Shown here piece after piece: positions 57,178 through 64,000 of a stretch of 64,000 nucleotides of DNA. The notes beneath the pieces were generated by a model. The model was not told where the DNA came from and did no database searches. It saw only the letters and a list, made by a program, of their open reading frames with translations. The translations under genes and the position numbers were made by a program. Numbering within the stretch: the first letter of the stretch is position 1; the number at the start of each line of letters is the position of its first letter. The stretch comes from Streptomyces sp. f51 (GTDB lineage: Bacteria > Actinomycetota > Actinomycetes > Streptomycetales > Streptomycetaceae): positions 1,546,501-1,610,500 of the forward strand of contig NZ_CP149798.1 in NCBI RefSeq assembly GCF_037940415.1, read 5' to 3'.

Positions 57178-58193
57178 TCGCGCCCCATGTCCCGGTGGAC
57201 GAGCACGGTCTCCACGCCCTGGGAGGCGAGGCGGGCGGCGAGCTTCTCGGCGGTCGCGACCGAGCGGTGCTTGCCGCCGGTGCAGCCCACCGCGATGGTC
57301 ACGTAGCGCTTGCCCTCACGCCGGTAGCCGGCGGCGATGAGCTGGAGCAGCTCGGAGTAGCGGTCGAGGAACTCCTTGGCCCCGGGCTGGTTGAAGACGT
57401 ACGCCGAGACCTCCTCGTTCAGACCGGTGAAGGGGCGCAGCTCCGGAACCCAGTGCGGGTTGGGCAGGAAGCGCATGTCCACGACCAGGTCGGCGTCGAC
57501 CGGCAGGCCGTACTTGAACCCGAAGGACATGACGGTGGCCCGCAGCTCGGGCTCCTCCTCGCCCGCGAACTGGGCGTCCATCTTGGCGCGCAGTTCGTGC
57601 ACGTTCAGGCTGGAGGTGTCGATGACGAGGTCGGCGTCGCCGCGCAGCTCGCGCAGCAGCTCGCGTTCGGCGTCGATCCCGTCCACGATGCGGCCGTCGC
57701 CCTGGAGGGGGTGCGGTCTGCGCACCGACTCGAAGCGCCGCACCAGGGCCTCGTCGGAGGACTCCAGGAAGACGATCCGCCGGGTGACGTTGCGGGACTC
57801 CAGGTCGGCGAGGGATTCACGGAGGTTGTCGAAGAACCGGCGGCCGCGTACGTCGACGACGACGGCGATCCGCGCCACGTTGCCCTGGGAGCGGGCGCCG
57901 AGCTCCACCATGGTGGGGATCAGGGCGGGCGGCAGGTTGTCGACGACGAACCAGCCGAGGTCCTCCAGACATTTGGCGGCCGTGGACCGGCCGGCTCCGG
58001 ACATGCCGGAGATGATCACCAGCTCGGGGATGACGGCGTCCGGGGCTCCCGCCCCGGCCGTCTCGATGCCCGTACCCACCTGTGCTCCGTCTTCCCTCGG
58101 CGTTTCACGTTCCGCGTGATTCTCGCCTGCCTGGCCGTGTGTCTCCTCGCCCTGTGCCGGGCGTTCCTGTTCACGCGCGTCGTTCTCGGTCAT
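57174..58193 (-). CDS. rapZ: RapZ-family P-loop nucleotide-binding protein
   Basis: A 339-residue protein with a polar Glu-rich tail of about 55 residues followed by GMSGAGRST (Walker A, with Arg replacing the usual Lys), [27 protein letters not shown] and the conserved C-terminal domain ([40 protein letters not shown]). In E. coli RapZ controls glucosamine-6-phosphate synthase RNA; in actinobacteria its role is open. It overlaps uvrC and yvcK by 4 nt each. Confidence 0.94.
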   Translation of the reverse strand: MTENDAREQERPAQGEETHGQAGENHAERETPREDGAQVGTGIETAGAGAPDAVIPELVIISGMSGAGRSTAAKCLEDLGWFVVDNLPPALIPTMVELGARSQGNVARIAVVVDVRGRRFFDNLRESLADLESRNVTRRIVFLESSDEALVRRFESVRRPHPLQGDGRIVDGIDAERELLRELRGDADLVIDTSSLNVHELRAKMDAQFAGEEEPELRATVMSFGFKYGLPVDADLVVDMRFLPNPHWVPELRPFTGLNEEVSAYVFNQPGAKEFLDRYSELLQLIAAGYRREGKRYVTIAVGCTGGKHRSVATAEKLAARLASQGVETVLVHRDMGRE

Positions 58194-60379
58194 GTCTCCT
58201 GCCCCCGTCGCTCGTCCGAGGCGCCCGCGGTCACGGGCTCCTCCACGGGGCCCGCCGTCGTCCCGGGCGCCGCGTGTTCGTCGTCTTCCATGATCTCTCC
58301 GGTGGCCGTGTTCACGGCGGGTGCCGCGGGGGCCGCCTGGGCGAGTGCGACGGCGATGGTCTCCGCCGTCTTGCGTCCCACGCCGGGAACCTCGCAGATC
58401 TGGTCGATCGTCGCGGACCGGAGCTTCTTCACGGAGCCGAAGTGTTTGATCAGTGCCTGTTTGCGGGACTCGCCCAGGCCCGGTACGTCGTCCAGGGGGC
58501 CCGACCGGAAGCGCTTGGCCCGCTTGGCCCGCTGGTAGGTGATCGCGAAGCGGTGGGCCTCGTCCCGCACCCGCTGGAGCAGATACAGGCCCTCGCTGCT
58601 GCGCGGCAGGACGACGGGGTCGTTCTCGCCGGGCAGCCACACCTCCTCCAGGCGCTTGGCGAGTCCGCACACGGCGATGTCGTCGATGCCGAGTTCGTCC
58701 AGGGCCCGCTGCGCGGCGGCGACCTGCGGCTGCCCGCCGTCGACGACGACGAGCTGCGGCGGGTAGGCGAAACGCTTGGGGCGGCCGTCGTCCTCGGCGA
58801 AGGCGTTCAGCGCGAGGGGGGCCGCCGAGCCGTCGCTGTCCGTCCCATCGGTCCCGGCGGTCCCGGCGGTCCCGGCGGTCCCGGCGGTCCCGGCGGTCCC
58901 GGCGGGCGAGGCGGGAGGAGCCAGGGTCTCCGCGATGCCCGCGGCGGCGTCCTCTCCGTCCGTCCACTCCCCCGTCCGCTCCTTCTCCACGAGATAGCGC
59001 CGGAAGCGCCGGGTGATCACCTCGTGCATGGAGCGGACGTCGTCCTGGCCGGCGAAGCCCTTGATCTGGAAGCGGCGGTACTCGCTCTTGCGCTGGAGCC
59101 CGTCCTCGAAGACGACCATCGAGGCCACCACGTCGTCGCCCTGGAGGTGCGAGATGTCGTAGCACTCGATCCGCAGGGGGGCGCTGTCCAGGCCGAGGGC
59201 CTCGGAGATCTCCTCCAGGGCGCGCGAGCGCGTGGTCAGGTCGGAGGCGCGCCGGGTCTTGTGCAGGGCGAGCGCCTGAAGGGCGTTGCGCTGCACGGTC
59301 TCCATGAGGGCCTTCTTGTCGCCCCGCTGCGGTATGCGCAGCGACACGTTCGAGCCGCGGCGGGCGGTGAGCCACTCCTGAACCGGTTCCACCGGGTCGG
59401 GCAGCGCCGGGACGAGCACCTCCTTGGGGACCGAGTCACCGGTCTCCTCGCCGTAGAGCTGCTGGAGCGCGTGCTCGACGAGGTCGCCCGTGGTGACCGC
59501 CTCCACCTTGTCCGTGACCCAGCCGCGCTGGCCGCGCACCCGTCCGCCGCGCACGTGGAAGATCTGCACCGCGGCCTCCAGCTCGTCCTCGGCGAGGGCG
59601 ATGAGGTCGGCGTCGGTCGCGTCCGCGAGGACGACCGCGTTCTTCTCCATGGCCTTCTTCAGGGCCTCGATGTCGTCGCGCAGCCGGGCCGCGCGCTCGT
59701 ACTCCATCTCCTCGGCGGCTTCGGCCATCTGCTGTTCCTGACGGCGGATGTACGTCCCCGTGCGGCCCGCCATGAAGTCGCAGAACTCCTCGGCCAGCTC
59801 GCGGTGCTCCTCGGGCGAGACCCGGCCGACGCAAGGGGCGGAGCACTTGCCGATGTAGCCGAGGAGACAGGGCCGGCCGGTGCGGGAGGCGTTCTTGAAG
59901 ACTCCGGCGGAGCAGGTGCGGACCGGGAAGACGCGCAGGAGCAGGTCGACGGTGTCGCGGATGGCCCACGCGTGTCCGTAGGGACCGAAGTAGCGAACGC
60001 CCTTCTTCTTGGCGCCGCGCATCACCTGGACCCGCGGGAACTCCTCGTTCATCGTCACGGCGAGATGGGGGTAGCTCTTGTCGTCGCGGTACTTGACGTT
60101 GAAACGGGGGTCGTACTCCTTGATCCAGGAGTACTCCAGCTGAAGGGCCTCGACCTCCGTGGACACGACCGTCCACTCCACCGACGCGGCCGTGGTGACC
60201 ATCGTGCGGGTGCGGGGGTGGAGATTCGCCAGGTCCTGGAAGTAGCTCGCCAGGCGCTGACGCAGGCTTTTCGCCTTTCCGACGTAGATCACCCGGCGGT
60301 GCTCGTCGCGGAATCGGTACACCCCCGGGGAGTCCGGGATCTGTCCCGGCTTGGGGCGGTAGCTGGAGGGGTCGGCCAT
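58190..60379 (-). CDS. uvrC: Excinuclease ABC subunit UvrC
   Basis: This 729-residue nucleotide excision repair nuclease has an N-terminal GIY-YIG domain ([21 protein letters not shown]), a UVR motif ([19 protein letters not shown]), an RNase H-like C-terminal nuclease ([22 protein letters not shown]) and a final helix-hairpin-helix ([15 protein letters not shown]). Between the UVR motif and the second nuclease part there is an inserted (Gly-Thr-Ala)n tract at about residues 490-513. Start [19 protein letters not shown]. It is first of the operon. Confidence 0.96.
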   Translation of the reverse strand: MADPSSYRPKPGQIPDSPGVYRFRDEHRRVIYVGKAKSLRQRLASYFQDLANLHPRTRTMVTTAASVEWTVVSTEVEALQLEYSWIKEYDPRFNVKYRDDKSYPHLAVTMNEEFPRVQVMRGAKKKGVRYFGPYGHAWAIRDTVDLLLRVFPVRTCSAGVFKNASRTGRPCLLGYIGKCSAPCVGRVSPEEHRELAEEFCDFMAGRTGTYIRRQEQQMAEAAEEMEYERAARLRDDIEALKKAMEKNAVVLADATDADLIALAEDELEAAVQIFHVRGGRVRGQRGWVTDKVEAVTTGDLVEHALQQLYGEETGDSVPKEVLVPALPDPVEPVQEWLTARRGSNVSLRIPQRGDKKALMETVQRNALQALALHKTRRASDLTTRSRALEEISEALGLDSAPLRIECYDISHLQGDDVVASMVVFEDGLQRKSEYRRFQIKGFAGQDDVRSMHEVITRRFRRYLVEKERTGEWTDGEDAAAGIAETLAPPASPAGTAGTAGTAGTAGTAGTDGTDSDGSAAPLALNAFAEDDGRPKRFAYPPQLVVVDGGQPQVAAAQRALDELGIDDIAVCGLAKRLEEVWLPGENDPVVLPRSSEGLYLLQRVRDEAHRFAITYQRAKRAKRFRSGPLDDVPGLGESRKQALIKHFGSVKKLRSATIDQICEVPGVGRKTAETIAVALAQAAPAAPAVNTATGEIMEDDEHAAPGTTAGPVEEPVTAGASDERRGQET
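58839..58907. repeat. 9-bp minisatellite inside uvrC
   Basis: The unit GGTCCCGGC is repeated about seven times, giving Gly-Thr-Ala repeats in the UvrC linker. As the unit is a multiple of three, changes in copy number keep the frame. Confidence 0.85.
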
Positions 60380-60483
60380 GTCACACACCCTACTGGCGCG
60401 GGCCGACACCGCGGTCGGCTCCCGGATCGCCTGTGGAAAACCTCGCGGTCTCGGCAAAGGCGCTCGCGCGGGGCTCGGGGTGG

Positions 60484-60590
60484 CGGCAGGGGGCCCACGG
60501 CCAGACCCGCGTGTGTCGGCAGGGGGCCTGCGGCCAGACCCGCGGTGCGCAGGGGGCCCGCGGCCAGACCCACGGTGTCGCCGAGGGCCT
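60484..60590. repeat. Intergenic minisatellite upstream of uvrC
   Basis: About three tandem units of 31-33 bp (GCAGGGGGCCxxCGGCCAGACC plus a variable CGxGGTGTC) and a degenerate fourth. They lie in the 260-nt gap between uvrC and the next gene. No coding signal is seen. Confidence 0.75.
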
Positions 60591-60639
60591 GCGCCAGGCC
60601 CTCGGCGTAGGCGAAGGCGACCGCGTCGGGCCCGCGGTG

Positions 60640-61098
60640 TCAGTCCCGACGCCTGCGCAGGGCCCGCGAGACGCTCAGGACGAGTGCGACGAGGGCTCCC
60701 ACGCCGGCCGCCGCGGACGCCACGACCACGAAGGGGTCCGCCGGGCCGGCGTCGCGGGTCCGGACCCGGCCGCCCTCACGACCCGGCCCGCCCTGTCCGC
60801 CCTTCACGCCCTGTCCGCCCTTCGCGCCCTGTCCGCCGGCCTGTCCGCCCTTTCCGTCCCGCCCGCGGTCGTCCCCGTGCTCGGCGCGTGCCGCCGGGGA
60901 TGCGCCGGATCCGGCCACCCGGGGCCGCTCGTACCGGACCGTCGTGCCGAACGGCGCGGAGGGAGATCCGGGGGCTCCGCCCGCGTGGACGGCCGTACCC
61001 GCGTGGCCGGCCGCGCGCCCGAGGGCCGCCGTCGCCGGTGCGGTGCCCAGTGCGGCCAGGACGACAACGAGTGCGACAACTCGTCGGGTGCGGCGCAT
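60640..61098 (-). CDS. Putative secreted, C-terminally anchored Gly-rich protein
   Basis: A 152-residue protein with an N-terminal signal ([20 protein letters not shown]), a Gly/Lys/Gln-rich low-complexity middle ([16 protein letters not shown]) and a C-terminal transmembrane helix ([20 protein letters not shown]) followed by RALRRRR. This order suggests a surface-exposed protein held by its C-terminus. No LPxTG motif is seen. Family not recognised. Confidence 0.65.
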   Translation of the reverse strand: MRRTRRVVALVVVLAALGTAPATAALGRAAGHAGTAVHAGGAPGSPSAPFGTTVRYERPRVAGSGASPAARAEHGDDRGRDGKGGQAGGQGAKGGQGVKGGQGGPGREGGRVRTRDAGPADPFVVVASAAAGVGALVALVLSVSRALRRRRD

Positions 61099-61337
61099 CG
61101 TGTGTGCTCCCGAGTGGGGTCGAGGAAGGACGGAGCGCGTCCGGGGGGCTGCGGTGAGCCATGTTGAGCATCAGGTGTTGTCGGGGCTTGGTCAACACGC
61201 TTCAATGCGGGGGAACTCGGGGCGTGAACGGCGAAACCCGCGCGTGTACAGCCCCCGCGCGCCCACAGGGCTGCGCCGATGAACCGCTCTCCGACGGTCT
61301 GACCAGCCGTTGTGAACATCCACAGAAAGGCCCCTGC

Positions 61338-62285
61338 ATGCGGACCGGCATACAGCACGCGGACGTCGCCACGGCGGAACTGGAAACGGCCCTGCGGGGC
61401 GGCCCCTTCCATGTCGCACTGCGCGCAGCGATCACCGCCCGTGGGCTGCCGTTGCAGCGCGTCCAGCACCATCTCTCCCGACACGGCGTCAAAGTCGGTG
61501 TGACGAGCCTGAGTTACTGGCAGCAGGGCGCCCGCCGTCCCCAGCGCCCCGAGTCCCTGCGGGCCGTCCGCGCGCTGGAGGAGATACTCCAGCTGCCCGA
61601 CGAGTCCCTGATCAGGCTGCTCGCCGAGGCCGAGGAACGCCCGGATCCGGAGCGTCCCACGGGCCGTTCCTACCGCGCTCTCATGGAGGCCTCCGGAGTC
61701 CTGGAGCGGCTGCTCACCGAACTGGAGTCCCCTCTCGACGGCGGACTGCACACACTCGGCCATCACGAACGCGTGCACATAGGCGCCCGTCGCGAACTGC
61801 TGGGCCGCGAGTCGCACCACATAGTGCGCGCCCACAGGGACGGGGTGGACCGCTATGTGGCCATCCATCACGGCGACCCCGGATGCGCACCGGAACGGAC
61901 GACGGTCCGTGCCCTGGAGAACTGCCGTACGGGGCGGGTGCGCTGGCACGGCGACACCGGTGTGCTCGTCGCCGAGCTGCTCTTCGACACCCGGCTGCGG
62001 GCGGGCGAGACCTTCCTCTTCCGCTACGCCTTCGAGGACGGCACGGCCGGGGCGTCCAGCGAGTACGTCCGCGGGTTCGGTTTCGCGGGCGGACAGTACG
62101 CGCTCCAGGTGCACTTCGCCGAGAACGCGCTCCCCGTACGCTGCCACCGCTTCACCCAGCACTCGGCCGCCGCACCGCGCAGCGGCCGCCAGGAGCTGGC
62201 GCTGAGCGGCCGGCACCGCTCGGTGCACCTGGTCGAGCCGCGGGTGCGGTCGGGGATCGTCGGGATCGGCTGGGACTGGGAGTGA
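61338..62285 (+). CDS. Hypothetical regulator-like protein with helix-turn-helix N-terminus
   Basis: A 315-residue protein. Residues about 20-95 look like an XRE-type or similar DNA-binding domain (FHVALRAAITARGLPLQRVQHHLSRHG; VTSLSYWQQGARRPQRPESLRAVRALEEIL). The C-terminal 200 residues form a beta-rich domain (YVAIHHGDPGC; ETFLFRYAFEDGTAG; YALQVHFAENALPVRCHRFTQ). It is conserved in Streptomyces as I recall, function unknown. ATG 61338 with GAAAGG upstream. Confidence 0.78.
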   Translation: MRTGIQHADVATAELETALRGGPFHVALRAAITARGLPLQRVQHHLSRHGVKVGVTSLSYWQQGARRPQRPESLRAVRALEEILQLPDESLIRLLAEAEERPDPERPTGRSYRALMEASGVLERLLTELESPLDGGLHTLGHHERVHIGARRELLGRESHHIVRAHRDGVDRYVAIHHGDPGCAPERTTVRALENCRTGRVRWHGDTGVLVAELLFDTRLRAGETFLFRYAFEDGTAGASSEYVRGFGFAGGQYALQVHFAENALPVRCHRFTQHSAAAPRSGRQELALSGRHRSVHLVEPRVRSGIVGIGWDWE

Positions 62286-62334
62286 CCTCACGCCCTGGTG
62301 CGGTCCGCGGTCCCGGCCGGTGACCGCACCGGGC

Positions 62335-62763
62335 TCACGCTCCCGGTCCGGCGACGATCTTCCCGTTCTTCTCCTCGACCGGCAGGGGGTGCAGCGGCAC
62401 GGTGGCGGGCGCCCGCAGCACCTTGCCGGTCCCGGCGTCGAACTCGCTGCCGTGACAGGGGCACACGAGGGTCGTGCCCTGGAGCTTGTTGATGGCGCAC
62501 CCGGCGTGGGTGCAGATCGAGCTGAACGCCTTGAGCGAACCGTCCTCGGCGCGGCTGACCACGACGTTGTGGTCCTGGTACAGCTGAGCACCTCCCTTGG
62601 AGACCTCGCCGGTCGCGCCGAGGGCGACGGGGGCGGTCGGCGTGGCGGGGGTTCCGCCACCGCTGCCGCCGCCGGAGCACGCGGCGAGGCCGAGCCCGGC
62701 GACCGGGGTGATCGCCGCTCCCCGCAGGACGGTACGACGGCTCGCGGACGGTCGGCCGGACAT
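62335..62763 (-). CDS. Rieske 2Fe-2S protein with Tat-type lipoprotein signal
   Basis: A 142-residue protein with SRRTVLRGAAITPVAGLGLAAC, a twin-arginine signal ending in a lipobox Cys. A Gly/Ser/Thr linker follows, then the Rieske domain with ligands in CTHAGC and CPCHGSEFD. Both motifs contain the extra Cys of disulfide-bearing Rieske proteins. It is probably a membrane-tethered extracytoplasmic electron carrier with unknown partner. ATG 62763 starts at the signal. Confidence 0.9.
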   Translation of the reverse strand: MSGRPSASRRTVLRGAAITPVAGLGLAACSGGGSGGGTPATPTAPVALGATGEVSKGGAQLYQDHNVVVSRAEDGSLKAFSSICTHAGCAINKLQGTTLVCPCHGSEFDAGTGKVLRAPATVPLHPLPVEEKNGKIVAGPGA

Positions 62764-63109
62764 GGCATCTCCACTGGTCGAGGGCGCGGGCGGACACTCC
62801 GCCGGCAGCGACGGGGCTGAGCACGGCGAGGCGCCGCGCACCGACGATACCGGCACAGATCACCCCGTCCGTCACGGGGCGGGTCCGCGCGGCCGGGCCG
62901 GGCGCCCTCGGGCGTAAACGCTTGCGCAAACGCGTGCGTAAGCGTTTACGCCTGCCGTCGACTGCGATACGTTCGCCCGGGAACGACGTTCTCCAGGGCC
63001 GAGAACGACGACGTGCTCCCGGGCGTCCCGGACCGAGAACGGCATGCTCCCGAGCCCGCGATCGTCGTCTTCGAGGCCGGCGAGCGACGCATTCCAGGGA
63101 GGGAGCGCC
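62764..63109. other. Divergent intergenic region before the LacI-type gene
   Basis: It has no gene; it contains the 13-bp-arm operator palindrome at 62911-62952 and presumably the promoters of both neighbours. A looser GGGAACGACGTTC...GAACGACGACGTGCTCCC pattern (62979-63020) may also be a repeat. Confidence 0.5.
62911..62952. promoter_or_regulatory. LacI-type operator palindrome
   Basis: GGCGTAAACGCTTGCGCA (62911-62928) is repeated as its reverse complement, with one mismatch, at 62935-62952. Each arm contains AAACGCTT / AAGCGTTT, the CG-centred core typical of LacI/GalR operators. It lies about 160 nt upstream of the LacI-family start, fitting autoregulation and control of a divergent or downstream sugar operon. 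Confidence 0.75.
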
Positions 63110-64000
63110 ATGGTGACGATGGCCGATGTGGCCCGACGGGCGGGCGTGTCCGCCGCGACGGTCTCCCACGTCATCAACGGCACCCGTCCGGTCCTGCCCG
63201 GGACACGGCAGGCCGTCCTCGACGCGATCGACGAGCTGGGCTACACGCCCAACACCCTCGCCCGCTCGCTCGTCACCTCCCGTACGCGGTCCATCGGACT
63301 CGCGGTGTCGGCGATCGCCAACCCCTACTTCACGGAGATCCTCCAGGGCGTGGAGGCCGTAGCCCTGGAACACGGCTACGGCCTGCTGATCGCCGATCCG
63401 CACGACGAGCCCGGGCACGAGCGCACGGTCGCGCAGCTGCTGCACGAACGGCGCGTCGACGGAATGATCATCGCCCCTTCACCGAGTCCCGACGCGCTCC
63501 TGCGCTATCTGGCACAGCACGAGGTACCGACCGTCTTCCTGGACCGGCTCGTGGACGCGCCCGCCGCGACCGGCTTCCGTCATGACCAGGTCTGCGCCGA
63601 GAACACGGCCCCCATGGCGAGCCTGGTGACTCATCTCGCCGAGCGCGGACACCGGCGTATCGGACTGGTCGCGGGCCGGCCCGGGCTGAGCACCACGGCG
63701 GAGCGGATCACCGGCTACCGGCATGGCCTCGCGCACGCCGGACTCCCCTACGACGAACGGCTCGTGGTGCACGGCGACTCCCGGACGGAGGCGGCGGAGG
63801 AGGCCACCCACCGGCTGCTGTCGCTCGGGGCACCGCCGGACGCGCTCGTCACCGCCAACAACGCCATGACCGTCGGCGCGCTGCGGGCCCTGCGCGACCG
63901 GGACCTGTCCGTCCCCGACGACCTGGCGCTGTGCTGCTTCGACGACTTCTCCTGGGCGGACCTGTTCACCCCGCGGCTCACCGTGATCGCCCAGCCGAGC
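63110..64000 (+). CDS. LacI/GalR-family transcriptional regulator (partial)
   Basis: The first 297 codons of a LacI-type repressor; the gene runs past the window end. The N-terminal helix-turn-helix and hinge are MADVARRAGVSAATVSHVIN and NTLARSLVTSRTRSIGL. The periplasmic-binding-protein-like ligand domain follows (FLDRLVDAPAATGFRHDQV; RRIGLVAGRPGLSTTAERI; CCFDDFSWADLFTPRLTVI). ATG 63110 has GGGAGG 7 nt upstream. The ligand is unknown. Confidence 0.92.
   Translation, partial: MVTMADVARRAGVSAATVSHVINGTRPVLPGTRQAVLDAIDELGYTPNTLARSLVTSRTRSIGLAVSAIANPYFTEILQGVEAVALEHGYGLLIADPHDEPGHERTVAQLLHERRVDGMIIAPSPSPDALLRYLAQHEVPTVFLDRLVDAPAATGFRHDQVCAENTAPMASLVTHLAERGHRRIGLVAGRPGLSTTAERITGYRHGLAHAGLPYDERLVVHGDSRTEAAEEATHRLLSLGAPPDALVTANNAMTVGALRALRDRDLSVPDDLALCCFDDFSWADLFTPRLTVIAQPS

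Noticed and set aside
60484..60590. CRISPR-like repeats
   Set aside because: Units of 31-33 bp directly abut one another with only small differences; no spacers and no cas genes.

Overview
The window is chromosomal DNA from a Streptomyces or a very close actinomycete. The evidence is very high G+C with strong third-position bias, GTG/TTG starts, many ATGA/GTGA stop-start overlaps, and the genes whiA, dapD, opcA, sufR and a SigE-type ECF sigma factor. From memory, the order (dapA-like, dapD, suf operon, ctaA, ctaB, tkt-tal-zwf-opcA-pgl, pgi, secG-tpiA-pgk-gap, whiA-yvcK-rapZ-uvrC) follows the core region of Streptomyces coelicolor around SCO1910-SCO1956. Most of the window is therefore conserved core chromosome with small accessory patches.

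Layout. 0-2.4 kb: a TROVE-domain Ro60-like protein (minus strand) preceded by three tandem structured RNA elements (1963-2366) that look like bacterial Y RNAs. Two of them carry a circularly permuted tRNA-like module whose acceptor stem is closed by a short loop. 2.4-15.3 kb: a Tat-exported PhoX phosphatase with a PHO-box-like repeat, a conserved unknown protein, a secreted nuclease, an ArsR/AHSA1 pair, a YihY/BrkB membrane protein, two unknown genes, a second DapA-like enzyme, an ECF sigma factor with a membrane partner, and a HAD-like protein. 15.3-19.7 kb: a sparse, compositionally odd patch with small membrane proteins, gene remnants and an unknown 331-residue protein flanked by about 90-bp inverted repeats. 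19.7-24.9 kb: dapD, an SMR efflux pump with a TetR regulator, a polytopic membrane protein, a VOC protein and an AbfB-domain protein.

24.9-31.6 kb: the complete sufR-B-D-Rieske-C-S-U-T Fe-S assembly operon with a CAAC-N6-GTTG operator at sufR. 31.7-38.4 kb: an AAC(3)-type acetyltransferase, an ABC transporter pair whose gene junction has been tandemly triplicated, heme A synthase, an amidohydrolase, a small conserved protein and ctaB. 38.7-51.8 kb: central carbon metabolism, with tkt-tal-zwf-opcA-pgl facing pgi across a 29-bp-arm terminator, then an RbpA-type protein, secG, tpiA, pgk and gap. 52-64 kb: a large secreted M14 carboxypeptidase, the whiA-yvcK-rapZ-uvrC operon, a putative secreted/anchored protein, an unknown regulator-like protein, a Tat lipoprotein Rieske protein and the start of a LacI-family regulator behind a strong palindrome.

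The most interesting system is the Ro60/TROVE gene with its RNA array. All three RNAs share an outer stem with completely different but complementary sequences, a constant 7-nt internal loop on the 5' side and a 10-11-nt loop ending GATCT on the 3' side. Two display class I-like and class II-like tRNA mimics, and one is a bare hairpin. Structure predictions here were done by eye without folding software.
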